A stretch of 64,000 nucleotides of DNA from an uncultured Lachnospiraceae bacterium (GCA_946554445.1 CAMNSD010000007.1:1-64000), one strand, 5' to 3'; shown: positions 26,515 through 36,297, numbered from the stretch's first letter. The notes: a model not told the origin generated them from the letters alone. Program-made: numbers and translations.

Positions 26515-27195
26515 TTACACGGTAGGGTTCGGATCCTTCATGGCATACAGCACCTTTGCCATCTCATAATCATAGACGTCGTCAATATCCGCCGCCTCAC
26601 GCTTATTCACTAACAGCCTGTAGGCTTTCGGTCCATAATTATAATGCCATTCCCTGACTTTATCCTTCGGCGCAAGATCAATGCCGTTGGTAAAATGATA
26701 CAACATCGGAAGCTGTTCGGAATTTTTGTGTTCCAGTCCCATCTTAAAGTTCAGAGGCCCGTTCTCATCCATCAGATAGGTCTGATAGGGCGAACAGGTA
26801 ATCAGGGAATCATAACCTTCTTTCAGTTTTTCAAGATATGTCTTCATAGCCTTTTCATACAGATAAGGTTCCACACAGGGCGATGTGGCACAGGCCCACA
26901 TCAGATGATCTCCCTCGATAATATCGCATACATACTCTAAGAACATACCGAACGGCACAGACTCATTGGCATATTGAATGGGACGTTTCACAGCTTTGAC
27001 GCCACACTTTTCACCTATCGCAAGCATCTCGTCCGAATCCGATGATACGATAATCTCGTGAAGTCCTTTTACCTGCTTTAACTGCTCAATCTTGTGCTGT
27101 AACAAATTAGAATCCCCAAAAGGTAAGATATTCTTGTTGGGCAGCCTGGAACTGCTCCCTTTTACCGGTACCACTGCTGTAATCTTGTCACTCAT
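26515..27195 (-). CDS. CMP-sugar cytidylyltransferase, NeuA/LegF-like
   Basis: 226 residues. AVVPVKGSSSRLPNKNILPFG is the CTP-binding signature of the acylneuraminate cytidylyltransferase family, and ADIDDVYDYEMA near the end holds the metal-binding Asp pair. It activates a nonulosonic or other keto-acid sugar as its CMP derivative. It lies 20 kb from the NeuB-family synthase and close to the aldolase and KdsC-like phosphatase, so it may serve either route. It is the only such enzyme in the window. Confidence 0.85.
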   Translation of the reverse strand: MSDKITAVVPVKGSSSRLPNKNILPFGDSNLLQHKIEQLKQVKGLHEIIVSSDSDEMLAIGEKCGVKAVKRPIQYANESVPFGMFLEYVCDIIEGDHLMWACATSPCVEPYLYEKAMKTYLEKLKEGYDSLITCSPYQTYLMDENGPLNFKMGLEHKNSEQLPMLYHFTNGIDLAPKDKVREWHYNYGPKAYRLLVNKREAADIDDVYDYEMAKVLYAMKDPNPTV

Positions 27196-27196
27196 C

Positions 27197-28579
27197 TCAT
27201 TTTCCTCCCTTATTCTTCTCTAATTGTGCCGCTATCCTGCGGATAATCTCTGCAATCTCCTCTTCGCTTGTACGTTCGATCGCAAACCTTTTATTACATT
27301 CCGCCCTTTTCTCACGCAGAGTTCTCTGCTTTTCAAGCCATCTGTTATGATAATGCTCATCCGCAAGAATCTGCCTGTATTTGTCATAAAACCAGTCCCA
27401 TCGCTGCAGCTTTTTCTGCACCTGTATGGGGAAGGGCTGTTTGGTCCTGTAGGAGGCGAGTTGCTCTTTGGTAAGCGCATAGGACGGATCTTTTAAGACT
27501 TCTTCCGCCATATCCGCAAACTTGATATAACTCGGCTCATCATCTACCAAGTAAATCTCATTGATAACATCACGACCAATGGGGAACTCCGGCTTTTCTT
27601 CTTCTATCGTCTGGGCAAAATCCTCATAAGTGGTAATCTTCTTGCCGTTACTAATCAAATGATGCTCATACCCCTCCGTGACTTCATAAGGAAACAGCAG
27701 ATAACACATCCTTCCTGCAAAGAACGCTTCCACAATGGTGGAACTGTTCCCCGTATAAATGATATCGCTGGCAATGATCCACTGCTTCACGGAAAGTTCG
27801 CTGATCACCTTAAAATTATCACAACGCTTGGCCACTTCCGCCATATGTTCACCGATGTGCCCCGGATGCGGCCTGTAAATAAGAAGGATATCCTCCCTGC
27901 TTTTACACAGCTTCTCCATCCATTCCAGTATGGTACGTTCAGATCTCATCATAAAATCATAATAGTCGCGCCAGTCATCCCCATGTTTTACACACATACC
28001 GGCAATATATTCCTCCGGCAGATTGTCTGCGTAGAACGGCGATGCGAAAAGCAGGACCTTCTTATCCATGGGCAGACCATATTCAGCAAACAGATCCTCC
28101 TTACTCCTGTAATAGCCTTTCAGTTCATCCCGCAGAAAATCCATGCCCACATGACCGACCACTTTAATGTTGCGGGGATCCATATGGGCTGCTTCTAAGA
28201 GCCGTTTACGGTTGGCCTCTCCCCAGGACACCCTGACGACTTCTTTGCCAATGCCCGTATAATTCTTGAACACGCCTGCCTTCTCATCCTTGGGGTAAAC
28301 AATATTCTCCCACTGCATATCAATGACCTTGTCAAAGGATACGAAATCTTTGGTATGCCATTCCAGGGAGGCGTTCTGATAACAGGCCATGGTCAGGACT
28401 ACTTTGGCGTGATAGATGGGCTTGACTGCCTCCAATGCTTCTTCATCCTCAATATGCTTGATCAGAACCTTATAGCCTCTTCTCTCCAATTCATACTTGA
28501 TAAGGCACATATTCTCCAGTTCCCTGACCTTATGCTCGTAGATAATGAGAAAATCAATCTCCTGTACCTGTTTTTTCAT
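27197..28579 (-). CDS. Surface carbohydrate biosynthesis protein, GT-B-like
   Basis: 460 residues. The middle has LLIYRPHPGHIGE and later SDIIYTGNSSTIVEAFFAGRMCYLL, the pattern of CDP-glycerol/capsule polysaccharide transferases and of the surface carbohydrate biosynthesis family. The last 60 residues are highly charged (LEKQRTLREKRAECNKRFAIE) and probably form a coiled coil. Likely a transferase that works beside the cytidylyltransferase, whose start is one base beyond its stop. Donor unknown; a CMP-activated acid is attractive because of the position. Confidence 0.68.
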   Translation of the reverse strand: MKKQVQEIDFLIIYEHKVRELENMCLIKYELERRGYKVLIKHIEDEEALEAVKPIYHAKVVLTMACYQNASLEWHTKDFVSFDKVIDMQWENIVYPKDEKAGVFKNYTGIGKEVVRVSWGEANRKRLLEAAHMDPRNIKVVGHVGMDFLRDELKGYYRSKEDLFAEYGLPMDKKVLLFASPFYADNLPEEYIAGMCVKHGDDWRDYYDFMMRSERTILEWMEKLCKSREDILLIYRPHPGHIGEHMAEVAKRCDNFKVISELSVKQWIIASDIIYTGNSSTIVEAFFAGRMCYLLFPYEVTEGYEHHLISNGKKITTYEDFAQTIEEEKPEFPIGRDVINEIYLVDDEPSYIKFADMAEEVLKDPSYALTKEQLASYRTKQPFPIQVQKKLQRWDWFYDKYRQILADEHYHNRWLEKQRTLREKRAECNKRFAIERTSEEEIAEIIRRIAAQLEKNKGGK

Positions 28580-28594
28580 ATAATCTTCCTTTTC

Positions 28595-30289
28595 CTAATC
28601 AAAATATAAGTGTATCGCGGCAAGCACCGTCAGCACCTGCTCCTTTTCCGTGAAACCGCCCTGACGATAAAGGCGTAACATATCCTTTCTTAAATCGTCT
28701 CCGAGCACATTGCTCGTAATCCGCTCTTCAAACTGTTGTCCCAAACATGCTTGAATCTGCTGATTGGAAGAATACCAATAATCAACCGGATTCATGGAAT
28801 CCCGATTCTCCTTATGGAACAGCCTGCATAAATACCCGTATGCCAATCTCTGCGCTGTCTTAGCCATTCTGATCGGAATATGGTTTTCCTTCGGCTTTAC
28901 GCCGCCCCATTTTTCCCATCCAAACTCCGCCGCTCCAGGATATTTCTCCGCGATCCATTTCAAATAAATGTCATGTTCCTTTCGATAAGCAAAGGGAATC
29001 GAAAAGGCTGTCTGCAAGAAGTCCACATCCATGAACGGAGAGCCTGCCTCCACATAATGTTGTCTTATCATATAGGAGGTCTGCATTCCCAAGATACCCC
29101 TGGTAGCTATTACAAATTCTTCCTGGGAATCATATTGTGCAAGCAGATGGGAATCGAACTCGTACCGCACCTGATTGGAATACTGATTATACCCATATTG
29201 CGGCTTACCCTTACTGAACGCCTCATCTTTATAATAAGAGGAGAGCACAACGTCACCCAGCATACCCGTATGCTCTATACCGTACAGATCCCTATTCAGT
29301 GTCCTCAATAACCGGTTGCCGCCGGTAATGCCAAGCCCCAGCGCCGCGCCATTATTTTTTAACACCATCTCGTCCATATCGTACATCCAGAGCGCATCGT
29401 CCAAGGGTTTAAACAGATATTCATGCCCAAGACTGCCAGCGACCTTATAAGATATGACATTGTCAAGATATCCGGCTTTACTGTAGGATATATTGACCTG
29501 CTCCGTGTATCCCAGATCATGGGCAACCCAACTCACCATACGGCTGTCCAAGCCTCCGCTCAGATCCACCAGATGCTTGTACCCATATTCCCTGTCTTTA
29601 CCAAACTCTCTATCAACTGCCTGTCGAAAAGCGGTATCAATGAATTCTACCGCCTCCTCCTTAGACATTTTCTCTTCTTTATGTGGTATTTTATAATAGC
29701 ATTCGGTCTGGACATCCCCACGCAGAATACTTGCATAGCGTCCCGGTAAAAGCCGCTTAATCTCCTGTACAAAAGTACTCTCATCCAGCATATAGCCATA
29801 GGTCAGCATATATTTTGCCGCTGTCTGATTAAAGTGATAGGAAATCCGGTTAGACTGAAGAACACGTACAATCAATTCGACATAATTAGAAACGATCCAT
29901 TTATCGCCTTCTACATAGTAATACAACGCCTTATTTGACACATGGTCCGTATATATAACAACACGATCTGTCTCTTTTTCGTAGAGATAGCCACAATATG
30001 CTCCGCGCAATTTTTGCAAATGGCCATTGATATCCTTTTTCATGGAAAGAATAAAAGACTGCTGCCAGTCATGAAATCCTTCCGCACATATGAAATCGTT
30101 CCTATTATACACGTATCCATCGAGAAAACAAATATAATCCCCACTCTGGGAAAAAATCTGATCCTGCGGGAATTTGTTGAGTGAATCCCTATACTGCGAA
30201 CAAAATTCCAGATTACTATATTTCCCCAGACAACTAATATTCAGGTTTTTCGCGGCAAGCCATCCGCGCAATTTCATTTTCTCGTCCAT
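28595..30289 (-). CDS. Asparagine-synthase-like amidotransferase
   Basis: 564 residues. The second half has the ATP pyrophosphatase loop LVDLSGGLDSRMVSW of asparagine synthetase B. The N-terminal half resembles the glutaminase domain (FLDGYVYNRNDF) but has no Cys at position 2, so it may use free ammonia or another amine. Homologues in O-antigen loci turn the carboxyl of a uronic acid into an amide. The next genes upstream make a diacetamido uronic acid, a fitting substrate. ATG 30289 has GGTGG upstream; a TTG at 30301 is the alternative. Confidence 0.75.
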   Translation of the reverse strand: MDEKMKLRGWLAAKNLNISCLGKYSNLEFCSQYRDSLNKFPQDQIFSQSGDYICFLDGYVYNRNDFICAEGFHDWQQSFILSMKKDINGHLQKLRGAYCGYLYEKETDRVVIYTDHVSNKALYYYVEGDKWIVSNYVELIVRVLQSNRISYHFNQTAAKYMLTYGYMLDESTFVQEIKRLLPGRYASILRGDVQTECYYKIPHKEEKMSKEEAVEFIDTAFRQAVDREFGKDREYGYKHLVDLSGGLDSRMVSWVAHDLGYTEQVNISYSKAGYLDNVISYKVAGSLGHEYLFKPLDDALWMYDMDEMVLKNNGAALGLGITGGNRLLRTLNRDLYGIEHTGMLGDVVLSSYYKDEAFSKGKPQYGYNQYSNQVRYEFDSHLLAQYDSQEEFVIATRGILGMQTSYMIRQHYVEAGSPFMDVDFLQTAFSIPFAYRKEHDIYLKWIAEKYPGAAEFGWEKWGGVKPKENHIPIRMAKTAQRLAYGYLCRLFHKENRDSMNPVDYWYSSNQQIQACLGQQFEERITSNVLGDDLRKDMLRLYRQGGFTEKEQVLTVLAAIHLYFD

Positions 30290-30301
30290 ATAGTCCACCA
30301 A

Positions 30302-31426
30302 TTATTGCAACAAGTTGATCAAGCACTCGCACACCTTTTCAATCTGTGCTTCTTCCAGGTATGGATGCATGGGTAGGGAAAGGCACTTCCCACAGATATC
30401 TTCTGTCGTTGTACAGGATACGGCTTCCACCAGATTCTTTGCAAAAGCCTGCTGTAAATGCATCGGTTTTTTATAATAAACTGCCGTAGGGATTCCAGCC
30501 TCTTTCAATATTGCCATCGCCTGTTCCCTTATTTTGGTATCTTCAAAACAAACGGTATACTGCGCCCAGGCAGAAGTCATGTTTTCCATGATAAAGGGCG
30601 TCTTTACGACATCATGAAGCCGTCTTGTATATTCCATGGCAGCCTGATCGCAGCGCTTAAGTTCCTCATCCAGAAAATCCATCTTAGCAAGCAGAACAGC
30701 CGCCTGCAGGGTATCCAGCCTGGAATTTAGGCCGATGCGGATATTGTCATATTTGTCCCCGCCCTTGCCGTGCACATGCAGGGAACGCAGTATATCCGCC
30801 CAGGCGTCGTTATCTGTAAAGACCGCGCCGCCGTCCCCGTAGCAGCCAAGGGGCTTGGCCGGGAAAAAGGATGTGGTGGAAATATCACCGAAGCTGCATG
30901 TCCTGCGCTCACCTATGCGACCGCCAAAAGCCTGCGCCGCATCTTCCAAGACCAGCAAATGATAGCGGTCCGCCATCTCACGAATCTTCTCATATTCAGC
31001 TGGCTGTCCAAACAGATCCACCGCCACCACCACACGGGGCCTTAAGTCCGTGTAATGTATCACATATTCTATTGCGCTCTCAAGACTTTCCGGGCTGATG
31101 TTATAGGTATCCGCATCAATGTCTACAAACACAGGAGTCGCTCCCAAAAGAGGCACCACCTCCCCGCTGGAAAAGAACGTAAAGTCCGGCACAAACACGG
31201 CGTCTCCTGCCCCGATGCCCCAAGCCATGAGCGCCAGCTGCAAAGCGTCTGTCCCATTGGCACAAGCAATACAATGTTTCACACCCACATACGCCGCCAG
31301 TTTTGCTTCCAGCTGCGCAACCTGCGGACCGCTGATAAAATGAGCCTCTTGTATCACCGCGCTCACCGCGGCGTCTATTTCTTTCTGATGCGTTTGATAT
31401 TGTTTCTTCAAATCCCGAAATTCCAT
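30302..31426 (-). CDS. WbpE-like nucleotide-sugar aminotransferase
   Basis: 374-residue DegT-family PLP enzyme: MEFRDLKKQYQTHQKEID start, ANGTDALQLAL cofactor-phosphate region, EDAAQAFGG with the PLP Asp, and SFFPAKPLGCYGDGGA with the Schiff-base Lys. The start and SFFPAKPLGCYGDGG are typical of WbpE/WlbC, which put the 3-amino group on UDP-GlcNAc-3-keto-uronic acid. With WbpB- and WbpD-like genes directly upstream this is a full set except for the UDP-GlcNAc 6-dehydrogenase. The frame is open to 31567 but the family begins at ATG 31426. Confidence 0.85.
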   Translation of the reverse strand: MEFRDLKKQYQTHQKEIDAAVSAVIQEAHFISGPQVAQLEAKLAAYVGVKHCIACANGTDALQLALMAWGIGAGDAVFVPDFTFFSSGEVVPLLGATPVFVDIDADTYNISPESLESAIEYVIHYTDLRPRVVVAVDLFGQPAEYEKIREMADRYHLLVLEDAAQAFGGRIGERRTCSFGDISTTSFFPAKPLGCYGDGGAVFTDNDAWADILRSLHVHGKGGDKYDNIRIGLNSRLDTLQAAVLLAKMDFLDEELKRCDQAAMEYTRRLHDVVKTPFIMENMTSAWAQYTVCFEDTKIREQAMAILKEAGIPTAVYYKKPMHLQQAFAKNLVEAVSCTTTEDICGKCLSLPMHPYLEEAQIEKVCECLINLLQ

Positions 31427-31484
31427 ATCTTCAATACCCTTTCCGCCACACACAAAAATTTGTGCTTTCCCATGCTGTGAACCT

Positions 31485-31976
31485 TTATACGATATTCCCC
31501 TGCTCATCCACTCTGCCGCACACTCTGGCTGGTACGCCCCTGCACAAAGCATAATCAGGTATATCACTGGTCACCACAGCACCTGCAGCCACCATCGCAT
31601 ATTTCCCGATTCTGTGACCGCACACAATCGTCGCGTTGGCGCCTATGCTGGCGCCCTCCTCCACTACTGTACGCAGATAGCCTTCTCTCCCTTTGGGATA
31701 ACGCGCCCGCGGCGTCAGATCGTTGGTAAAAACACAGGACGGTCCCAAAAATACGCCGTCATGAATCTCCACGCCCTCATAGACGGAAACATTATTCTGA
31801 ATCTTGACTTCATTGCCAATGGTAACATTATTGGATATATTGACATTCTGGCCCAGAGAACATTTCTCTCCTATCACGGCGCCGGACTGAATATGACAGA
31901 AGTGCCATATTTTGGTCCCCTCACCAATACTGACATTGTCATCGATATAACTGCTCTCATGCACATAATAACCCAT
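31485..31976 (-). CDS. WbpD-like N-acetyltransferase
   Basis: 163-residue left-handed beta-helix acyltransferase. Hexapeptide repeats run through most of the chain (IGEGTKIWHFCHIQSGAVIG onward), and GTKIWHFCHI and FTNDLTPRARYP are typical of WbpD/WlbB, which acetylate the 3-amino group of UDP-GlcNAc3NA. Its ATG shares two bases with the stop of the oxidoreductase (TGATG). Confidence 0.88.
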   Translation of the reverse strand: MGYYVHESSYIDDNVSIGEGTKIWHFCHIQSGAVIGEKCSLGQNVNISNNVTIGNEVKIQNNVSVYEGVEIHDGVFLGPSCVFTNDLTPRARYPKGREGYLRTVVEEGASIGANATIVCGHRIGKYAMVAAGAVVTSDIPDYALCRGVPARVCGRVDEQGNIV

Positions 31977-33052
31977 CAGTCAAATCTCCCCTTAAAATCA
32001 ATGGTGGCGCACTGTTCCATCGGGAATCTCACAATCTCTCCGGTTGCCGCAGACTGATAAATCGCAAGTACCAGTTCCAGCGCTCTTCTGCCCGCCTCTG
32101 CGCCCACATAGGGCTCCCTGTCATGGGTAATGGCATCTATCACATCCTCATACAACGGTGTATGTCCGTAACCGTATACATTCGGCGGGTTCTCATGGAA
32201 CTGGGCTTTCACCTCCTCCGCATTATCCAATGCATCCGAAAAACGCCATTCCTCTATGATATTGACAGAACTTCCTCCGGCTTTGACTGTTCCTTTCTCC
32301 CCGAACAGATACAATGTCTCTTCCAAATTAGATGGATATACATTAGTCGTTCCCTCGACAATACCGTAAGCGCCATTCTTGAAGCGGATCAGGGCAATCC
32401 CCAAATCTTCCGCTTCGATATAATCATGCTTCAGCTTGTCCGTCATGCCTACAACACATTCTATCTCATCACCCATCATCCAGCGCAGAAGATCAATGTT
32501 GTGAATACACTGATTCATCAGCGCACCGCCATCCTGCTCCCAGGTGCCGCGCCACTTTGCCCTGGAATAATATTCGTAATCCCTGGCCCAGCGAATATGG
32601 GCTGTGCCGTGAAACATCCTGCCGAAACGATCCATCTCCACTGCCTCACGGATTTTTTGGATGGACTTATTAAAGCGGTTCTGGTGGCAGGCGCAGACCT
32701 TTACGCCCTCCCTCTTGGCCGTCTCAATAATCCTGTCCGCATCAGCAAGGGACAAGGCAATCGGCTTTTCGATAATCAGATTGGCATGACACCCGGTCAT
32801 ACAGTCCACAGCGATCTGCGCATGCTTACCGCTCTCCGTGGCAATCGCCACCAGCTGCGGTCTCTCTTTCTCAATCATTTCTTTGTAATCTGTATAACAA
32901 TTTACCGTATCCGGCAGTTTAAATTTTATGATCTTATCCTGCATATTGTGAGGTTCCAGATCACAGATTGCCACAATTTCCAGACCGTTCTTCTGGGCCG
33001 CCACAATATGATTCGGTGAAATCCTGCCGCATCCAATCAGCGCATACTTCAT
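31976..33052 (-). CDS. WbpB-like Gfo/Idh/MocA oxidoreductase
   Basis: 358 residues. NAD-binding start MKYALIGCGRISPNH, the EKPIAL motif with the catalytic Lys (about residue 95) and GGALMNQCIHNIDLLRWMMG with the active-site His. The family member WbpB/WlbA oxidises C3 of UDP-GlcNAc uronic acid. Gene order B-D-E with overlapping or close genes supports the pathway. Confidence 0.87.
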   Translation of the reverse strand: MKYALIGCGRISPNHIVAAQKNGLEIVAICDLEPHNMQDKIIKFKLPDTVNCYTDYKEMIEKERPQLVAIATESGKHAQIAVDCMTGCHANLIIEKPIALSLADADRIIETAKREGVKVCACHQNRFNKSIQKIREAVEMDRFGRMFHGTAHIRWARDYEYYSRAKWRGTWEQDGGALMNQCIHNIDLLRWMMGDEIECVVGMTDKLKHDYIEAEDLGIALIRFKNGAYGIVEGTTNVYPSNLEETLYLFGEKGTVKAGGSSVNIIEEWRFSDALDNAEEVKAQFHENPPNVYGYGHTPLYEDVIDAITHDREPYVGAEAGRRALELVLAIYQSAATGEIVRFPMEQCATIDFKGRFD

Positions 33053-33077
33053 AATAATCCCCCATTCTTCCTTAACA

Positions 33078-34202
33078 TCAGAGTACGGTAGTATCCTTCT
33101 CTATAAATGCAGTCACAGGGCGCATCACTGCCTCCATACTCACATGTGTAAACGCAAACTCTCTGATTTGATCAGACATCCTGCCCTTATCTCCTGCCAT
33201 GCCTTTAGTCTGTTCAAAGAAACGGATAACCTCCATCATATCGACAGTGCTTCCATCATTGGGAAAAACCTTCGCGTAAGGATAATCGTCGTCTAGCACA
33301 TCAATGGCGCTGCCTGTGAGAAGCGGCATGCCTTTGGCCAGATATTCTCTGGACTTTAACGACATCATCTTACCGAAATATCCCACCTTATACATGCCAA
33401 AGCCCACCAGTCCCAAGTCATTTTCATCATACAGGTCATCCAGTTCCTGTCCGGTAAGTGTTGGATAAAAATGTACCTGTTCTTCCAGATGGTACTTGCG
33501 CACCAATTTCTGATACAGGGGCTTCTCTGGTCCGTCGCCCACCAGATTCAGTTCCACCTGATAATCCCTGGACGCGTCCGTATCATAATATTGACGCAAT
33601 CCTTCTATGATACGCTCGTATCCGTGCTGTCTCTGCATAAACGCAACCGCTATCATCCGCAGTCTCTTCTCTGTAAACTGCCCCGCCACCTGCCTGACAC
33701 TCTCCACATGAATGCCATTGGTGGTGCGAAGTGTGGGAATCCCGAAGATCTCCCGATCCTCCGTATAAGTCACAAAGCGGTCCACATAACGTTTCAATCG
33801 CGGCCTATAGATAAGCTCTTTCAGATAAAAAGGCCAGGCGTTCCATTTGCCAAAGTCACATTTATCGTAGGGATAAGTAAAAATTTCAATGATAATCTTA
33901 CAATGTGGATACCTTTCCTTAATCTTCTTCCAAAAATGCAGATAGGCCCTGTCCGCAACCGACCTCCTGACATACAAAAAGTCAGGCTGCTCCAACTGCT
34001 CCAAAGCCTGTTCGTAATTTCTTCTGATAGACATCGTGGGAAAAAGTCCTATAACCCTTTCAAGCAGAGATCTGTCCGGTGTTATGACCTCCAATTCCCG
34101 CATGTCATATTTTTTATTCAGTTCCTCCATCTGCATGTCTATTTTCTTACTGACGCCGATGGATTCACGGCCTTCAAAATGGATATAATAACCTTTTTTC
34201 AT
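33078..34202 (-). CDS. GT4-like glycosyltransferase
   Basis: 374 residues, GT-B fold. IAVAFMQRQHGYERIIEGL and NLVGDGPEKPLYQKLVRKY mark the donor-binding domain, followed by FYPTLTGQELDDLYDENDLGLV. The usual EX7E is not conserved (SLKSREYLAKGMPLLTGS), so it is a divergent member. It sits between the uronic acid genes and a GT2 and probably helps build the same repeat unit. A promoter with 17-base spacing stands just upstream. Confidence 0.75.
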   Translation of the reverse strand: MKKGYYIHFEGRESIGVSKKIDMQMEELNKKYDMRELEVITPDRSLLERVIGLFPTMSIRRNYEQALEQLEQPDFLYVRRSVADRAYLHFWKKIKERYPHCKIIIEIFTYPYDKCDFGKWNAWPFYLKELIYRPRLKRYVDRFVTYTEDREIFGIPTLRTTNGIHVESVRQVAGQFTEKRLRMIAVAFMQRQHGYERIIEGLRQYYDTDASRDYQVELNLVGDGPEKPLYQKLVRKYHLEEQVHFYPTLTGQELDDLYDENDLGLVGFGMYKVGYFGKMMSLKSREYLAKGMPLLTGSAIDVLDDDYPYAKVFPNDGSTVDMMEVIRFFEQTKGMAGDKGRMSDQIREFAFTHVSMEAVMRPVTAFIEKDTTVL

Positions 34203-34211
34203 AATATTGTA

Positions 34212-34240
34212 ATCATATCACACTTGCCATATCAATGCAA
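34212..34240 (-). promoter_or_regulatory. Candidate promoter upstream of the GT4-like gene
   Basis: Minus strand: TTGCAT (34235-34240), 17-base spacer, TGA-TATGAT (34212-34220). The -10 matches five of six with an extended TG. It ends ten bases before the start at 34202, so the leader would be very short or the ribosome site lies within it. Confidence 0.48.
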
Positions 34241-34264
34241 ACGTTCTTGTGCGTCCAAGCAGTG

Positions 34265-35128
34265 CTACCAACTATCCATCTGCCTTTTGTAATCCCGGTA
34301 TATTTTAGCAGAATCCACAATATTCTGCATCCGAAACTTTATCTTATTCCTCTCGTCCTCATCCACCGTCTCGGTGGCCCGTCCTTCCATATGCAGAACC
34401 TGCAGGGCAGGGCGGTATATCACAGTCTTTTGGCGCTGTCTGCACCAGAGAAGCATGATATTTTCTTCATAGTAAAATCTGGTCTCCGGGGCAAAGACCT
34501 GCTCTCTTTCCTGAAAATAATCTCTTGAGAAAACCAGACAGGCGCCCATCACACAGACATCATTCCAGTCCCTGTCATAGGGCAGACCGGCCTTTACCTC
34601 CAGATTCCGAAAGTAGCGCTTCATAAGCGGATAACACAGTGGATACAGCCGCAATACCAGACTATTCAAGCATATTGTCCTGCCCACCTGTTTTCCATCG
34701 GGCAAAAGATCCGAAATCGGACTCTGGTGAATCTTCCTGTCAGGATCATAGATATCCGGTCCCAAAACGGCAAAAGGCTCTTTCCTATAGGTTTCCCGAA
34801 TCAGCATGGCAAATTCTTGTTGTGCAAAAATAACATCATTATTGGCCACTACTAAAAAGTCGGGCTTCCACTTCTTCATGGCATAGGCACAGCCGGCATT
34901 GTTTCCTCTGGAAAAGCCATCGTTTTCTCTTCTTAAAATAACATCCGTTACTTCATCCTCCGCATATCGCTCGGCCAGCTGCCGGCCGGTGCCATTGGGG
35001 GAGGCATTGTCCACAATGACAATGCGGATGTCCTGCCGCCCGTCAAGCTGTTTTATGGACTGTATGCACTTTTCCGTGTCGTCTATTCCGTTGTAATGCA
35101 GTATTACAAAACAGATGTATCCCATCAT
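34265..35128 (-). CDS. GT2 glycosyltransferase, rhamnosyltransferase-like
   Basis: 287 residues. ICFVILHYNGIDDTEKCIQS, IVIVDNASPNGTG and FLVVANNDVIF (acidic metal motif) follow the WbbL-like GT2 pattern, whose members often transfer rhamnose. Its ATG overlaps the stop of the preceding gene (ATGA). Donor assignment is tentative. Confidence 0.83.
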   Translation of the reverse strand: MMGYICFVILHYNGIDDTEKCIQSIKQLDGRQDIRIVIVDNASPNGTGRQLAERYAEDEVTDVILRRENDGFSRGNNAGCAYAMKKWKPDFLVVANNDVIFAQQEFAMLIRETYRKEPFAVLGPDIYDPDRKIHQSPISDLLPDGKQVGRTICLNSLVLRLYPLCYPLMKRYFRNLEVKAGLPYDRDWNDVCVMGACLVFSRDYFQEREQVFAPETRFYYEENIMLLWCRQRQKTVIYRPALQVLHMEGRATETVDEDERNKIKFRMQNIVDSAKIYRDYKRQMDSW

Positions 35129-36237
35129 GCGCCTCCCAACAACAACTCATAATACTTCCTCGTCAGCAATATCTGGTCATAGGCGCTAAAGTCCACCTCA
35201 TCCACCCTGTTCACAGGATTTTCCATCACTCGGATCCATTCTTCCACATCATAGGGATCCTTCACGTAATTGGCCTTGCCCTGCGTCACTTCCGGAATAC
35301 AGGTTCTGTCCGCAGCGATCACCACCGTCCCAAAAAGCATGGCCTCCACGGGCGGCATCCCAAATCCCTCAAAGACACTGGGAAATAGGAAGGCCCTGCT
35401 GTACTTATACAGTGAATTTCTCTCATCGTTCTCCACGAATCCGGTCAGGATCACCTCCTCCTGCAGTCCTCTTTCTATAATCTGCGTCTGCAGCTTCTCC
35501 TGATTCTTACCGCCCACGCCGGAAATCAATAACTTTTTCGGCAAATTCACCGCTCTTTCCTTGATCTGCGCCATCACCTCGATGATGGTGTCAAGATTCT
35601 TATGGGGAATCAACTGGGCTATGGTGTAATAATACTCGTTCTCCTCAATATGGTACCTCCCGGCAAGCTCGGCAAATGGCACCGTCTCCTGTGCCTTCAC
35701 GGTAATGGGATTATAGATGGTGGTAATCTTCTCCGGCTTTATTCCATACCGGCTGATGATATCCTCCCGCACCCAGTCGGATATGGCCACCAGATGTCTG
35801 GAAAAATGAGTGTCCAGCCACCAGCACAGTTTTGAGTAGGCAATCTCATGGAAGGGATGGTATTGCGGATAATGAGCGGCCTGCAGGTCATGGATCACAT
35901 TCACATATGCAATGCCGCCGTTAAACAACGGTCTGCAATACACCGGAATAAAGCACTTGCGGATCCCCTTTCGCCGTAAAAACCGATTCTGGCAAAAAAA
36001 CTGCCACAAAATTCTGCCCGCAATATTGGCGGACACCACGTTGGTCTGAAGAAGTTCTATCCGTTCATCTTCGGCATAGTGGACGAGGGACTCCCTGTTA
36101 TCCTTCGATACCAGCAAAAAAAGACGAAAAGGCTCCTCCAATTGCAAGAAGCCGTCCAAAAGATTTCTGATATAAAATTCTGTTCCCCCGACCTTCCTCG
36201 GCCGAAGCCACAATAAATCTACCGCTATCTCAAGCAT
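35125..36237 (-). CDS. GT4 glycosyltransferase, mannosyltransferase-like
   Basis: 370 residues. VGGTEFYIRNLLDG, NVIHDLQAAHYPQ and the EX7E-type FEGFGMPPVEAMLFGTVVIA (E of FEG and of VEA) are typical of WbdB-like GT4 enzymes. It forms a coupled pair with the GT2 at 34265. Confidence 0.86.
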   Translation of the reverse strand: MLEIAVDLLWLRPRKVGGTEFYIRNLLDGFLQLEEPFRLFLLVSKDNRESLVHYAEDERIELLQTNVVSANIAGRILWQFFCQNRFLRRKGIRKCFIPVYCRPLFNGGIAYVNVIHDLQAAHYPQYHPFHEIAYSKLCWWLDTHFSRHLVAISDWVREDIISRYGIKPEKITTIYNPITVKAQETVPFAELAGRYHIEENEYYYTIAQLIPHKNLDTIIEVMAQIKERAVNLPKKLLISGVGGKNQEKLQTQIIERGLQEEVILTGFVENDERNSLYKYSRAFLFPSVFEGFGMPPVEAMLFGTVVIAADRTCIPEVTQGKANYVKDPYDVEEWIRVMENPVNRVDEVDFSAYDQILLTRKYYELLLGGA

Positions 36238-36297
36238 ATATCCCCTATCTGAACCTCCCTGTCCTCATTCAGCCTTCGTCATGATCACTGCCTGCCG

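Noticed and set aside
32123..33019. 298-codon open frame on the plus strand
   Set aside because: It lies fully antisense to the WbpB-like oxidoreductase, has no recognisable motif or ribosome site and its composition follows the opposite gene.
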